Counted from the stretch's first letter, positions 24,551 through 33,680 are shown. The stretch: 64,000 bases of DNA from Robertkochia marina (GCF_004799345.1 NZ_SSMC01000001.1:806001-870000); one strand, 5' to 3'. The notes: a model not told the origin generated them from the letters alone. Numbers and translations are program-made.

Positions 24551-25093
24551 TTAATTTGTGCTTTTGATCACTTCTTTTATTTCATTTATGCGCTTGCGCA
24601 ATAAGGCTTTACCCCGGGCCAGATTTGACTTCGACGTACCTTCACTGATGTTCAGCATAGCGGCGATCTCCTTATGAGAGTAGTCGTCCAGTACGTAAAG
24701 ACTGAAGGTAATGCGATATTGATCCGGTAATTCCTGTACGAATCTTAATAACTGAGCCAAGTCAATATTTTCGTGCTCAACCCCTGCTTCTTCAGTTTCC
24801 GGCAGTTCCTGGGTGCCTACCAGCTCAAGAACCCCGTCTTGGCGATACTTTTGCAAAACCGTGGTAAGGGTTACCCTGCGCAGCCATCCTTCAAATGAAC
24901 CTTTAAATTTATATTGATCTATCCGATCAAATATCCTGATGAAGCTGTCTTGAAGGTTGTCTTCAGCCTCGCGACGATTACGGGAATAACGTAAGCACAA
25001 GGTATACAACTTGTCTCCGTAGATACGGTATAGTTGTTCCTGGGCTTTGCGATCCCGTTTCTTACAACGCGCTACAAGGTTTTTTAGCTGCAC
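24551..25093 (-). CDS. ECF-type RNA polymerase sigma factor
   Basis: This 180-residue protein has sigma region 2 (about 12-80, with YRIYGDKLYTLCLRYSRNRR and DNLQDSFIRIFDRI) and region 4 (about 118-172, with LPDQYRITFSLYVLDDYSHK and the helix-turn-helix SEGTSKSNLARGKALLRKR). Regions 1 and 3 are absent, as in group 4 (ECF) factors. It directs transcription of a specific regulon, released by a partner anti-sigma. The neighbour 2 bp downstream is the likely partner, and a lipoprotein gene precedes it by 22 bp. Confidence 0.93.
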   Translation of the reverse strand: MQLKNLVARCKKRDRKAQEQLYRIYGDKLYTLCLRYSRNRREAEDNLQDSFIRIFDRIDQYKFKGSFEGWLRRVTLTTVLQKYRQDGVLELVGTQELPETEEAGVEHENIDLAQLLRFVQELPDQYRITFSLYVLDDYSHKEIAAMLNISEGTSKSNLARGKALLRKRINEIKEVIKSTN

Positions 25094-25115
25094 CTGGTTT
25101 CTGATCAGTTTTAGT

Positions 25116-25553
25116 TTAAGGGGGTGTTATGACGGGCACCTCATAGATAAGAAATTCTTTCTCTCCATTTTCATTGGTACCTGTGTACAATTTAAACACA
25201 TATGTCCCGGTAAACAAAACCTCAAAATTAAAATATGCAATGATCGTCTCTCCTTCCAGTGACAGGCAATCGGATCGATTCAGCACAGAACCGATCGCGT
25301 AAACCGTTCTTTCGGTCGCTGTTTCACCGGTACGATAAAAGTCAAATCCTTCGAAATAGTGGCAATCACCGGGCTTGTTCATATGAACGTTAATACGGTA
25401 GATCTGACCTAACTCAAAACTGTCAGGAAACTCTGCGTCTACGATCTCAAGCGCTTCGAAGGAGTAACTGAAATCATTATCATCATTGAGATCACAGCTT
25501 TGAAAAGCGATGATCCAGGGAAAAATTATCAGATAAACCAGATATTTTTTCAT
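25116..25553 (-). CDS. lipoprotein of the ECF sigma locus, function unknown
   Basis: This 145-residue protein has a lipoprotein signal (about 1-20, ending IIAFQSC) and a compact beta-rich mature domain, with two further Cys at about 74 and 97 that could form a disulfide. It is the first gene of a tight group with the sigma factor and the barrel protein. It could be a sensor component or the founding target of the sigma factor; both are inference. I see no known domain. No TAnnTTTG box precedes it, which would suit control by the alternative sigma factor. Confidence 0.7.
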   Translation of the reverse strand: MKKYLVYLIIFPWIIAFQSCDLNDDNDFSYSFEALEIVDAEFPDSFELGQIYRINVHMNKPGDCHYFEGFDFYRTGETATERTVYAIGSVLNRSDCLSLEGETIIAYFNFEVLFTGTYVFKLYTGTNENGEKEFLIYEVPVITPP

Positions 25554-25616
25554 GCCATATGATGTAATGGTCTATCATATAGATGCAGAAATGTAGAAAT
25601 GGTTGCGTGGGAAAAT

Positions 25617-25645
25617 AAAAAAACCCGGTTCATCCGGGTTTTTTT
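25617..25645. terminator. terminator of recA
   Basis: AAAAAAACCCGG (25617-25628) and CCGGGTTTTTTT (25634-25645) form a perfect 12-bp inverted repeat with a 5-nt loop. On the minus strand it lies immediately after the recA stop. Confidence 0.9.
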
Positions 25646-25646
25646 G

Positions 25647-26654
25647 TTATTCTTTCAGGGCCTTGATAGCCTCTCGTATTTTTTCTTCGAGTTCTTCGAG
25701 AAGTTCAGGGTTGTCCTTCAGGAGATGTTTAACGGCATCTCTTCCTTGTCCGAGTTTGGTGTCGCCATAACTGAACCAGGAGCCGCTTTTCTTGATAATG
25801 TCGTATTCTACCCCAAGGTCGAGAATTTCACCAATTCTTGAAATTCCTTCCCCGTACATGATGTCGAATTCTGTTGCCTTGAACGGTGGTGCCACCTTGT
25901 TCTTTACTACTTTTACACGGGTTTTGTTACCTGAAACATCACCGCCGGTATCTTTGATCTGAGTAGAACGTCTGATATCCAGTCGAACAGAGGCGTAGAA
26001 TTTAAGTGCATTACCCCCGGTAGTGGTTTCAGGGTTTCCGAACATAACCCCGATCTTCTCTCTCAGCTGGTTGATAAAGATCACGGTACATTTGGTTTTA
26101 CTGATACTCGCGGTTAGTTTTCGCAGCGCCTGTGACATAAGTCTTGCATGTAATCCCATTTTGGAATCTCCCATTTCCCCTTCGATCTCACTCTTTGGAG
26201 TCAGGGCAGCAACAGAGTCAATAATAACAATGTCGATAGCTCCTGATCGAATCAGGTTGTCAGCAATTTCCAATGCCTGCTCCCCGTGATCGGGTTGAGA
26301 AATGATCAGGTTGTCTATGTCTACTCCAAGCTTTTCAGCATAGAAGCGATCAAAGGCGTGTTCTGCATCAATAAAAGCAGCGATTCCGCCAGCCTTCTGA
26401 GCCTCGGCGATAGCGTGAAGGGTAAGAGTGGTTTTACCGGATGATTCCGGCCCGTAGATCTCAACGATCCTTCCTTTTGGATATCCACCCACCCCGAGGG
26501 CGAGGTCTAACCCGATGGATCCGGTTGGAATCACTTCCACATCCTGAACCACACTGTCTCCCATCTTCATTACTGCACCCTTCCCGTAGGTCTTGTCCAG
26601 TTTATCCAGTGTAAGTTTCAGCGCTTTTAATTTCGCATCTTTTTCCGAGCTCAT
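25647..26654 (-). CDS. recA: recombinase RecA
   Basis: This 335-residue ATP-dependent strand-exchange protein acts in homologous recombination and SOS induction. Walker A is GPESSGKT (residues 68-75). Walker B lies in [12 protein letters not shown], and the L1/L2 DNA-binding loops lie in [20 protein letters not shown] and [16 protein letters not shown]. The length is normal. It is transcribed alone. The start ATG at 26654 gives the standard N-terminus. The intergenic region with trhO contains two dyads, see 26744-26778. Confidence 0.98.
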   Translation of the reverse strand: MSSEKDAKLKALKLTLDKLDKTYGKGAVMKMGDSVVQDVEVIPTGSIGLDLALGVGGYPKGRIVEIYGPESSGKTTLTLHAIAEAQKAGGIAAFIDAEHAFDRFYAEKLGVDIDNLIISQPDHGEQALEIADNLIRSGAIDIVIIDSVAALTPKSEIEGEMGDSKMGLHARLMSQALRKLTASISKTKCTVIFINQLREKIGVMFGNPETTTGGNALKFYASVRLDIRRSTQIKDTGGDVSGNKTRVKVVKNKVAPPFKATEFDIMYGEGISRIGEILDLGVEYDIIKKSGSWFSYGDTKLGQGRDAVKHLLKDNPELLEELEEKIREAIKALKE

Positions 26655-26743
26655 GTATGATAAGGTTTAGTTTATGAATGGTGCTAAAATACTATTTATT
26701 TTTCAGCAAACAACCCCTTGAGACCCACTTTTTTATGGAAAAA

Positions 26744-26778
26744 ATCCAATAAAACGGATAAAATCCAAATAATTGGAT
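26744..26778. promoter_or_regulatory. two dyads between recA and trhO, candidate operators
   Basis: ATCCAA-N4-TTGGAT is a perfect inverted repeat at 26763-26778. A second copy with one arm altered, ATCCAA-N4-ACGGAT, lies 19 bp upstream at 26744-26759. The pair lies about 90-125 bp upstream of the recA start and about 85 bp upstream of the trhO promoter. The two-fold spacing (about two helical turns) suits cooperative binding of a dimeric regulator. No regulator is identified. Confidence 0.45.
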
Positions 26779-26848
26779 GCTGGAGGCGGTCTTTTGAAGG
26801 GTGGCAATGGCCCTGAAATCAGTATTTTCAGGAGGTTTAAAAATACCT

Positions 26849-26856
26849 TACTTTTG
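26849..26856 (+). promoter_or_regulatory. -7 box ahead of trhO
   Basis: TACTTTTG at 26849-26856 is an exact TAnnTTTG match 35 nt before the ATG. The -33 element is weak. Confidence 0.55.
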
Positions 26857-26891
26857 CAGCAAATTCATTCTAACTTAAAATAAGGTATAGC

Positions 26892-27923
26892 ATGCAACTG
26901 TACAATACATTAAGTGCGGAAGAAAGAAAGGAACTCATAGCTAAAGCCGGTAAGGATCGTCTCACGATCTCCTTTTACCAGTATGCCAGGATTGAAGATC
27001 CGGGTAAATTCAGAGATGAGCTTTTCCTTCAGTGGGATTCCATGGAAGTGCTCGGCAGGATCTATGTGGCTCATGAAGGAATTAATGCACAACTTTCGCT
27101 TCCCGCTGAAAATTTTCAAAGATTTAAAGATCATCTTGACAGTATTTCCTTCTTAAAGGATGTGCGTCTTAATATTGCCATCGAGCAGGATAATTTTTCC
27201 TTTTTGAAATTAAAGGTCAAAGTGAGAAAGAAGATCGTGGCTGATGGTCTTAATGACAGCACCTTCGATGTAACCAATAAAGGGGTACACCTTGACGCGA
27301 TTCGGTTTAACGAGATCATCGAAGACCCGAATACCGTGTTGGTGGATATGCGTAACCATTATGAAAGTGAGATCGGGCATTTCAAAAATGCGGTTACGCC
27401 TGATGTGGATACGTTTAGGGATTCTTTACCCATCATTGAAGAAGACCTGAAGGAGCACAAAGAAGACAAGAACCTGGTGATGTATTGTACCGGAGGCATT
27501 CGCTGCGAGAAGGCTAGTGCATACTACAAGCATAAGGGCTTTAAGAATGTTTACCAGCTTGAAGGGGGTATTATTAATTACTTCAGGCAGGTAGACGAAC
27601 AAGGTCTGGAAAATAAGTTTATCGGGAAGAATTTTGTTTTTGATGAACGAAGATCAGAGAGGATCTCAGACGATATTATTGCTCAGTGTCATCAGTGTGG
27701 CAAACCTTGCGACACCCATGTTAACTGTGCTAACGACGGCTGTCATTTGCTCTTTATTCAATGTGAGGAGTGTGCCGCCGAAATGGATGCGTGTTGTTCA
27801 GATCGGTGCAAGGAGATCATAGCACTGCCTTTAGAAGAGCAGAGGCGATTGAGGAAGGGTAAGAACCAGAGCAACAAGATCTTTAAGAAAGGTCGTTCAG
27901 AGGCGCTTTTGTATAAAAAATAG
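26892..27923 (+). CDS. trhO: tRNA uridine(34) hydroxylase TrhO (rhodanese family, YceA-like)
   Basis: This 343-residue protein catalyses oxygen-dependent 5-hydroxylation of U34 in tRNA, a step toward wobble modification. An N-terminal acylphosphatase-like domain (about 1-110) precedes a rhodanese domain with the active-site loop CTGGIRCEKA. The C-terminal Cys-rich zinc-binding segment CHQCGKPCDTHVNC with further CxxC pairs follows. The length and all features are typical of TrhO. It diverges from recA. Confidence 0.94.
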   Translation: MQLYNTLSAEERKELIAKAGKDRLTISFYQYARIEDPGKFRDELFLQWDSMEVLGRIYVAHEGINAQLSLPAENFQRFKDHLDSISFLKDVRLNIAIEQDNFSFLKLKVKVRKKIVADGLNDSTFDVTNKGVHLDAIRFNEIIEDPNTVLVDMRNHYESEIGHFKNAVTPDVDTFRDSLPIIEEDLKEHKEDKNLVMYCTGGIRCEKASAYYKHKGFKNVYQLEGGIINYFRQVDEQGLENKFIGKNFVFDERRSERISDDIIAQCHQCGKPCDTHVNCANDGCHLLFIQCEECAAEMDACCSDRCKEIIALPLEEQRRLRKGKNQSNKIFKKGRSEALLYKK

Positions 27924-27930
27924 CCCGTTT

Positions 27931-27958
27931 TTGTTGTTCCGAAATAATCTTATCTTTA
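27931..27958 (+). promoter_or_regulatory. promoter ahead of ricT
   Basis: TTG at 27931-27933 and TATCTTTA at 27951-27958 are 17 bp apart, a near-consensus pair (last base A). The transcript would start near 27965, leaving a leader of about 70 nt that includes the hairpin at 27989-28019. Confidence 0.5.
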
Positions 27959-27988
27959 CGAGATAGTAAATCGAAATATGAACCTACT

Positions 27989-28019
27989 CCGCGGTTCTTA
28001 ACTCAGGTTAAGACCGCGG
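27989..28019 (+). promoter_or_regulatory. GC-rich leader hairpin ahead of ricT
   Basis: CCGCGGTTCTTAA (27989-28001) pairs with TTAAGACCGCGG (28008-28019) with one bulged T, a 12-bp stem and a 6-nt loop. It is not followed by a T tract and ends 16 nt before the ricT ATG, so it could hinder ribosome access or act as a leader regulator. Confidence 0.55.
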
Positions 28020-28035
28020 ATCAAGATATATAATT

Positions 28036-29292
28036 ATGGGTTGTAGCAGTTGTTCAACCGGTAAGGATGGACAGCCCCGCGGATGTAAGAATAATGGAAC
28101 TTGCGGTAGTGACGGTTGTAATAAGCTTACTGTTTTTGATTGGCTTTCAAATATGTCCCTCCCCAATGGTCATGAACCGTTTAATTGCGTGGAGGTACGC
28201 TTCAAGAATAGCCGAAAAGAGTTTTTCAGAAATACGGAAAACCTGACCCTTTCCATTGGTGATGTGGTGGCTACCGAGGCAAGTCCCGGACATGATGTCG
28301 GTATCGTTACTCTTGTGGGTGAACTGGTAAAGGTGCAGATGAAGAAAAAAGGCACCGATCCTGAAGATCCTTCCTTGCCTAAAATTTATCGAAAAGCATC
28401 CCAGAAAGATATTGATATCTGGCAGGCCGCCCGTGATCGGGAGCCCGATGTTCAGAAACGATCTCGTGAACTGGCCATTTCTCTTGGATTGGCCATGAAG
28501 ATCTCTGATGTTGAATTTCAGGGTGATGGCTCCAAGGCAACCTTTTACTATACTGCTGAAGGCCGTGTAGACTTCCGCCAGCTGATCAAGGATATGGCCA
28601 GGGCATTCAATATACGTATTGAAATGCGGCAAATTGGCTACCGTCAGGAAGCTTCCAGGCTCGGAGGTATCGGGTCCTGTGGCCGGGAACTTTGCTGTTC
28701 TACCTGGCTCACAGATTTTCGCTCCGTGAATACTGCAAGTGCGCGTTACCAGCAATTATCACTCAACCCTCAGAAACTTGCAGGGCAATGTGGTAAGCTC
28801 AAATGCTGTCTCAACTATGAGCTCGACGCCTATCTTGATGCCCTTAAAGAGTTTCCGAAACAGGATATTAAGCTGGAGACCGAGAAGGGTCTGGCTGTTT
28901 GTCAGAAGATCGACATCTTTAAAGGTCTCATGTGGTATGCCTATGAAGGTGATTGGGTGAAATGGCATATGCTGTCAACCGAACAGGTGAATACCATTGT
29001 AGAGAAAAATCAAAAGGGAGAAACTGTAGTGAGTCTTGAAGAGTTTTCTTTAGACCCTGCAGAGAATAATAAAAAAGACTTTGAGAACGTTGTAGGACAG
29101 GATAGTCTGACCCGTTTTGACCGACCTAAAAATCGACGTAAAAGTAAGCGCTCCGGTAAAGGTCGTCCGAAAGGAGGGCAACAACAAAAGTCTAAAGGTA
29201 ACCAAGTGCAGCCGGCCGCCAAAAACCAAGGTGGTGGGAAACCTAAAGGAAACCGCAAACCCAATAAAAGAAGAAGACCCCGAAATGCATAG
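28036..29292 (+). CDS. ricT: RicT/PSP1-domain iron-sulfur regulatory protein
   Basis: This 418-residue protein has a Cys-rich N-terminus (residues 1-30, CSSCSTGKDG then CKNNGTCGSDGC), a PSP1 domain (about 80-280) with two further motifs (GSCGRELCCSTWLTDF and GQCGKLKCCLNYE) and a C-terminal tail (about 355-418) that is Lys/Arg/Gln-rich and probably disordered. In Bacillus RicT forms an Fe-S complex that affects RNase Y; in Bacteroidota PSP1 proteins sit beside gldH and the RNA role is unproven. It overlaps gldH by 8 nt. Confidence 0.88.
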   Translation: MGCSSCSTGKDGQPRGCKNNGTCGSDGCNKLTVFDWLSNMSLPNGHEPFNCVEVRFKNSRKEFFRNTENLTLSIGDVVATEASPGHDVGIVTLVGELVKVQMKKKGTDPEDPSLPKIYRKASQKDIDIWQAARDREPDVQKRSRELAISLGLAMKISDVEFQGDGSKATFYYTAEGRVDFRQLIKDMARAFNIRIEMRQIGYRQEASRLGGIGSCGRELCCSTWLTDFRSVNTASARYQQLSLNPQKLAGQCGKLKCCLNYELDAYLDALKEFPKQDIKLETEKGLAVCQKIDIFKGLMWYAYEGDWVKWHMLSTEQVNTIVEKNQKGETVVSLEEFSLDPAENNKKDFENVVGQDSLTRFDRPKNRRKSKRSGKGRPKGGQQQKSKGNQVQPAAKNQGGGKPKGNRKPNKRRRPRNA

Positions 29293-29767
29293 AGCTGTTA
29301 TTTTGCTTGGCCTGCTGATCATGCTGGGAAGCTGCAGTGGGAATAATATCGCTTTTGCGGAATACAAAACCATAGGCGACGGTTGGGATAAAGACCAGGC
29401 CGTCAATTTTAACTTCAGGGCACCCGATACCCTGAATCGCTACAACCTGTTCATCAATCTTCGAAATGATGAAAAATTTTCCTTCAGCAATATATTCCTG
29501 ATTGTTGATATGGAATTTCCTCAAGGGAAGGTGATCACTGATACTCTTGAATATGAAATGGCAAGGCCTGATGGGGAATGGCTGGGGAAAGGATTTACAG
29601 ACCTGAAGGAAAATAAACTCTGGTATAAGGAGGCGGTTCAGTTTCCTGATACCGGGAGCTATGAGGTTAAAATCCTACATGCGATGCGAAAAAACGGAAA
29701 TGTAGAAGGTGTAAGATCCCTGCAAGGGATTACAGACGTAGGTATATCGATAGAACGTTTACAATAG
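29285..29767 (+). CDS. gldH: gliding motility lipoprotein GldH
   Basis: From the ATG at 29285, which overlaps the ricT stop, the protein has 160 residues with a lipoprotein signal (MHRAVILLGLLIMLGSC). The mature domain has NVEGVRSLQGITDVGISIER near its end, the GldH pattern. GldH is required for gliding and for stability of the T9SS core. The longer frame from 29117 lacks a signal and lies inside ricT, so it is rejected. The PBP1A gene follows 9 bp later. Confidence 0.9.
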   Translation: MHRAVILLGLLIMLGSCSGNNIAFAEYKTIGDGWDKDQAVNFNFRAPDTLNRYNLFINLRNDEKFSFSNIFLIVDMEFPQGKVITDTLEYEMARPDGEWLGKGFTDLKENKLWYKEAVQFPDTGSYEVKILHAMRKNGNVEGVRSLQGITDVGISIERLQ

Positions 29768-29776
29768 TACTTATTT

Positions 29777-32119
29777 ATGGCTAAGAAAGCTGCTCCAAAG
29801 AAGAAAAAGAAAAACCGGAATTTCAGCGTATATATTAAATGGTTCTGGAGGTTGTTTGCCTTGGGTGTCCTGGCAATTGTCATGATATTTTCCCTCGCTT
29901 CATGGGGGTTTTTCGGAGAATTACCCACTTTTGAGATCCTTGAAAACCCGCAAACCAACCTGGCCTCTGAAGTTATTTCCTCAGACGGTAAAACTCTTGG
30001 AAAATACTACCTGAGTGACAACAGAACTCCGGTTCCCTTTGATGATCTTCCTGATCATCTGGTAAATGCCTTAGTAGCTACCGAAGATGAGCGCTTTTAT
30101 GATCACTCCGGTATTGATGCCTGGGGTACCGTGAGAGCCGTTGCTTTTTTAGGAAGCCGCGGCGGGGCCAGTACGATCTCTCAGCAGCTGGCCAAACAAT
30201 TATTTACCGACCAGGTTTCTGCCAATATTGGCGAGCGTATCCTTCAAAAGATCAAGGAATGGATCATTGCTGTTCAGTTAGAAAAGCAATACACCAAAGA
30301 AGAGATCATAGCTATGTACTTTAACATCTATGATTTTAATAATAATGCAGATGGTATTCGTTCTGCGGCACGTGTTTACTTCGGAAAAGAGCCCGGAGAA
30401 CTGAACGTAGAGCAATCAGCCATGCTGGTGGGAATGTTCAAGAATTCAGCGCTATACAACCCGAGAAGAAATGTAGAAGGGGTTACCAACCGCAGAAACG
30501 TTGTTTTGGGGCAAATGTATAAGAACGATTTCTTGACCAAAGAAGAGCGTGACAGTCTGCAGGCATTACCGCTTGAGATCGATTATCACCCGGAATCTCA
30601 TAGTACGGGTATCGCCACCTATTTCAGGATGTACCTCAGAGATTGGTTAAAGAATTGGGCTTCCGAGGAAGAGAATAGGAAACCGGATGGTTCTAAATAC
30701 AATATTTACCTGGACGGATTGAAGATATTCACTACCATTGATTCCAGGATGCAGGCCTATGCCGAGAATGCCGTGCAGCAGCATATGCCGCGTTTACAGG
30801 CCGAGTTCTTCCACCAGAATACCAAAAAGAGAAACCCTACGGCGCCTTTTCAGGATCTTCGCCAGGGGCAGATAGATACCCTGATGCGGCTTACCATGAA
30901 GCGATCGGAACGTTGGAGGAAAATGAAGTATGATATGAAGAAGAGTGATGAAGAGATCGAAGCTTCATTTCATAAACCCATACCCATGGAGATCTTTTCC
31001 TGGAAGGGAGATATCGATACGGTGATGACGCCTATGGATTCTATCCGTTATTACAAATACTTCCTGAGAACGGGTATGATGTCTATGGAGCCTCAAACAG
31101 GTCATGTAAAAGCCTGGGTAGGGGGAATCAATTATAAGCATTTTCAGTACGACCAGGTAAAACAGTCTAAGAGACAGGCGGGTTCAACCTTTAAACCCTT
31201 CGTGTATTCTACAGCTATTGATCAGTTGCACTTATCGCCCTGTGATGAGTATCCGGATCTGCCTACCTGTATAGAAGGTGGAAAATATGGTAATATGGAG
31301 GCCTGGTGCCCTGAGAACTCCAACGGGGAATTTACGGGAGAGAATATCACCCTGAAGCAGGCCCTTGCCGGTTCGGTGAATTCGGTAACGGCCAGGTTGA
31401 TGGATATGGTAGGGCCACAGCCGGTAGTGAACCTTATTAAGAAAATGGGGGTAGATGCCGATATTCTACCGGTACCTTCTATTGCACTTGGAACACCCGA
31501 TATCTCTGTGTATGAAATGGTGGGTGCTTACGGAACCTTTGCCAATATGGGGGTGTATGTAAAACCGGTCATGATTACCCGTATAGAAGATAAGAACGGG
31601 ACCGTTTTATATGAGAATGTTCCTGAGACCAGAGACGTTATGAGCCCTGAGGTGGCTTATACCACTGTAAACCTTATGAAAGGGGTTACCGAATCAGGAT
31701 CCGGAATGAGGTTGCGTCACAAATCATTGGGAGAGCAGACAGTTTATAAGGAGATCATCACCGGGTATCCTTATGAGTTTAACAACCCAATAGCCGGTAA
31801 AACCGGTACCACCCAGAATCAAAGTGACGGCTGGTTCATGGGAATGGTGCCTAACCTGGTTACCGGAGTTTGGGTAGGGGGTGAAGATCGTGCAACCCAC
31901 TTTGCAACTATCACCTATGGTCAGGGCGCTTCAATGGCATTACCAATGTGGGGTCTTTATATGAAGCAGGTCTATGCCGATGAAGATCTGGGGGTATCAA
32001 AAGAAGATTTTGAAGTTCCTGAGGGTCTTACCATTCGAATTGATTGCGATCTGGCAGCAGATGAGGCTAATGACACTATTCCTAAGGTGAAAACCCCTGA
32101 TGTGGAAATAGATTTCTAA
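29777..32119 (+). CDS. bifunctional penicillin-binding protein 1A (transglycosylase/transpeptidase)
   Basis: This 780-residue class A PBP polymerises and crosslinks peptidoglycan in the periplasm. A Lys-rich N-terminus precedes one membrane helix (about 22-46). The GT51 domain has EDERFYDHSGID, STISQQLAKQL and IAMYFNIYDFNNNADGIRSA. The transpeptidase domain has the active Ser in GSTFKPF, the second motif SVNS and KTGTT. The tail is acidic. It is last in ricT-gldH-pbp1A. Confidence 0.95.
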   Translation: MAKKAAPKKKKKNRNFSVYIKWFWRLFALGVLAIVMIFSLASWGFFGELPTFEILENPQTNLASEVISSDGKTLGKYYLSDNRTPVPFDDLPDHLVNALVATEDERFYDHSGIDAWGTVRAVAFLGSRGGASTISQQLAKQLFTDQVSANIGERILQKIKEWIIAVQLEKQYTKEEIIAMYFNIYDFNNNADGIRSAARVYFGKEPGELNVEQSAMLVGMFKNSALYNPRRNVEGVTNRRNVVLGQMYKNDFLTKEERDSLQALPLEIDYHPESHSTGIATYFRMYLRDWLKNWASEEENRKPDGSKYNIYLDGLKIFTTIDSRMQAYAENAVQQHMPRLQAEFFHQNTKKRNPTAPFQDLRQGQIDTLMRLTMKRSERWRKMKYDMKKSDEEIEASFHKPIPMEIFSWKGDIDTVMTPMDSIRYYKYFLRTGMMSMEPQTGHVKAWVGGINYKHFQYDQVKQSKRQAGSTFKPFVYSTAIDQLHLSPCDEYPDLPTCIEGGKYGNMEAWCPENSNGEFTGENITLKQALAGSVNSVTARLMDMVGPQPVVNLIKKMGVDADILPVPSIALGTPDISVYEMVGAYGTFANMGVYVKPVMITRIEDKNGTVLYENVPETRDVMSPEVAYTTVNLMKGVTESGSGMRLRHKSLGEQTVYKEIITGYPYEFNNPIAGKTGTTQNQSDGWFMGMVPNLVTGVWVGGEDRATHFATITYGQGASMALPMWGLYMKQVYADEDLGVSKEDFEVPEGLTIRIDCDLAADEANDTIPKVKTPDVEIDF

Positions 32120-32263
32120 AAGAAGGTCTTTAGGAGTCTACGTTTTTAAATTATTCGCAATTTAAACCTGCCTTTTATTGATTCTTCGTATTTTTCATGT
32201 TGAAAAAAATCAACTATAGAACCCTTGTCCAGGCAGGGGGTCATTTGAAAAATACAAAGCTTT

Positions 32264-32965
32264 ATGATCAATAAAACGGTAGGTTCTGCAGAGCGAGCCC
32301 TTGAAGGTGTTGCCGATGGCATGACCTTAATGCTGGGCGGATTCGGGCTCTGTGGTATCCCTGAGAACAGCATTGCTCAACTCGTTTCCATGGGCGTTAA
32401 AGATCTGACCTGTATTTCTAATAATGCTGGGGTCGATGACTTTGGCCTTGGACTTCTATTGCAAAATAAGCAGATCAAAAAAATGATCTCCTCCTATGTG
32501 GGAGAAAACGATGAATTTGAGCGCCAGATGCTCAGTGGCGAACTTGAGGTAGACCTTATACCCCAGGGAAGTCTTGCTGAGCGTTGTCGTGCAGCCCAGG
32601 CCGGTGTGCCTGCCTTTTTCACCCCGGCAGGGTATGGAACCGAAGTAGGAGAAGGCAAAGAAAGCCGTGAGTTTAATGGTAAAATGCATATCCTTGAACA
32701 CGCCTTTAAAGCCGATTTTGCCTTTGTTAAAGCCTGGAAGGGTGATGAAGCAGGAAATCTTATTTTTAAGGGCGCTGCAAGAAATTTTAACCCGGTTATG
32801 TGTGGGGCTGCAACCATTACCGTAGCTGAGGTAGAAGAGCTGGTGCCGGCGGGAGAATTGGATCCAAATGCCATTCATATCCCCGGGATCTTTGTGCAAA
32901 GAATTTATCGGGGTGAACACTACGAAAAACGAATAGAACAGCGAACCGTTAGAAAAAAAGTATAA
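32264..32965 (+). CDS. scoA: 3-oxoacid CoA-transferase subunit A
   Basis: This 233-residue alpha subunit of a class I CoA-transferase moves CoA between succinyl-CoA and acetoacetate or a similar acid. The N-terminal [20 protein letters not shown], the glycine-rich [13 protein letters not shown] and [16 protein letters not shown] motifs are diagnostic. The stop is 1 bp from the start of the B subunit. The substrate could be another 3-oxoacid or a butyrate pathway intermediate. Confidence 0.94.
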   Translation: MINKTVGSAERALEGVADGMTLMLGGFGLCGIPENSIAQLVSMGVKDLTCISNNAGVDDFGLGLLLQNKQIKKMISSYVGENDEFERQMLSGELEVDLIPQGSLAERCRAAQAGVPAFFTPAGYGTEVGEGKESREFNGKMHILEHAFKADFAFVKAWKGDEAGNLIFKGAARNFNPVMCGAATITVAEVEELVPAGELDPNAIHIPGIFVQRIYRGEHYEKRIEQRTVRKKV

Positions 32966-32966
32966 G

Positions 32967-33623
32967 ATGAGCCTTAGCAAAGAACAAATAGCACAAAGAA
33001 TAGCTAAAGAGGTTAAAGACGGTTATTATGTGAACCTTGGAATTGGGATTCCTACTCTTGTAGCAAATTTTGTAAGAGATGATATCTCAGTCGAATTTCA
33101 AAGTGAGAACGGAGTGTTGGGCATGGGGCCATTTCCTTTTGAGGGAGAAGAAGATGCCGATGTGATCAATGCCGGTAAACAAACCATAACAACCCTCCCC
33201 GGAGCCTCATTCTTTGACTCTGCATTGAGTTTTTCCATGATCAGAGGACAGCATGTAGACCTTACCATATTAGGGGCTATGGAAGTGGCCGAAAACGGTG
33301 ATATCGCTAACTGGAAGATTCCAGGTAAAATGGTAAAGGGTATGGGGGGTGCTATGGACCTTGTGGCGTCTGCTGAGAATATTATCGTGGCCATGATGCA
33401 TACCAATAAGGCGGGACAATCGAAGCTGCTTAAAACCTGCTCCCTGCCGCTTACCGGTGTAGGTTGCGTGAAGAAGGTGGTTACCAATCTGGCTGTACTC
33501 GAAATTCAGGATGGTTCCTTTGTTTTGCTTGAACGGGCTCCCGGGGTGTCGGTGGAGGATATCAAAGCGGCAACTGAAGGAAATCTGAAAGTGCCCGCGG
33601 AGGTGCCTGAAATGAAGTTTTGA
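32967..33623 (+). CDS. scoB: 3-oxoacid CoA-transferase subunit B
   Basis: This 218-residue beta subunit carries the catalytic glutamate in SENGVLGMGPFP. The opening YYVNLGIGIPTLVANF and ENIIVAMMHTNKAGQSKLLK complete the class I pattern. It follows scoA with a 1-bp gap, so the subunits are translated together. A terminator follows at 33645-33665. Confidence 0.95.
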   Translation: MSLSKEQIAQRIAKEVKDGYYVNLGIGIPTLVANFVRDDISVEFQSENGVLGMGPFPFEGEEDADVINAGKQTITTLPGASFFDSALSFSMIRGQHVDLTILGAMEVAENGDIANWKIPGKMVKGMGGAMDLVASAENIIVAMMHTNKAGQSKLLKTCSLPLTGVGCVKKVVTNLAVLEIQDGSFVLLERAPGVSVEDIKAATEGNLKVPAEVPEMKF

Positions 33624-33644
33624 GTCTGAAATGATATTAAAAGC

Positions 33645-33665
33645 AAAAAGGCCTTTGGGCCTTTT
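33645..33665 (+). terminator. terminator after scoAB
   Basis: AAAAAGGCC (33645-33653) and GGCCTTTT (33658-33665) form an 8-bp stem with a 4-nt loop and a T tract, 22 bp after the scoB stop. Confidence 0.82.
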
Positions 33666-33680
33666 ATTTTTACCTGAACC

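Noticed and set aside
28147-28755. 202-codon frame on the minus strand opposite ricT
   Set aside because: The opposite strand encodes the intact PSP1 domain; the frame shows no domain or signal.
29117-29284. N-terminal extension of gldH
   Set aside because: It overlaps ricT in another frame, lacks a signal sequence and is Lys-rich because it reads the ricT tail out of frame.
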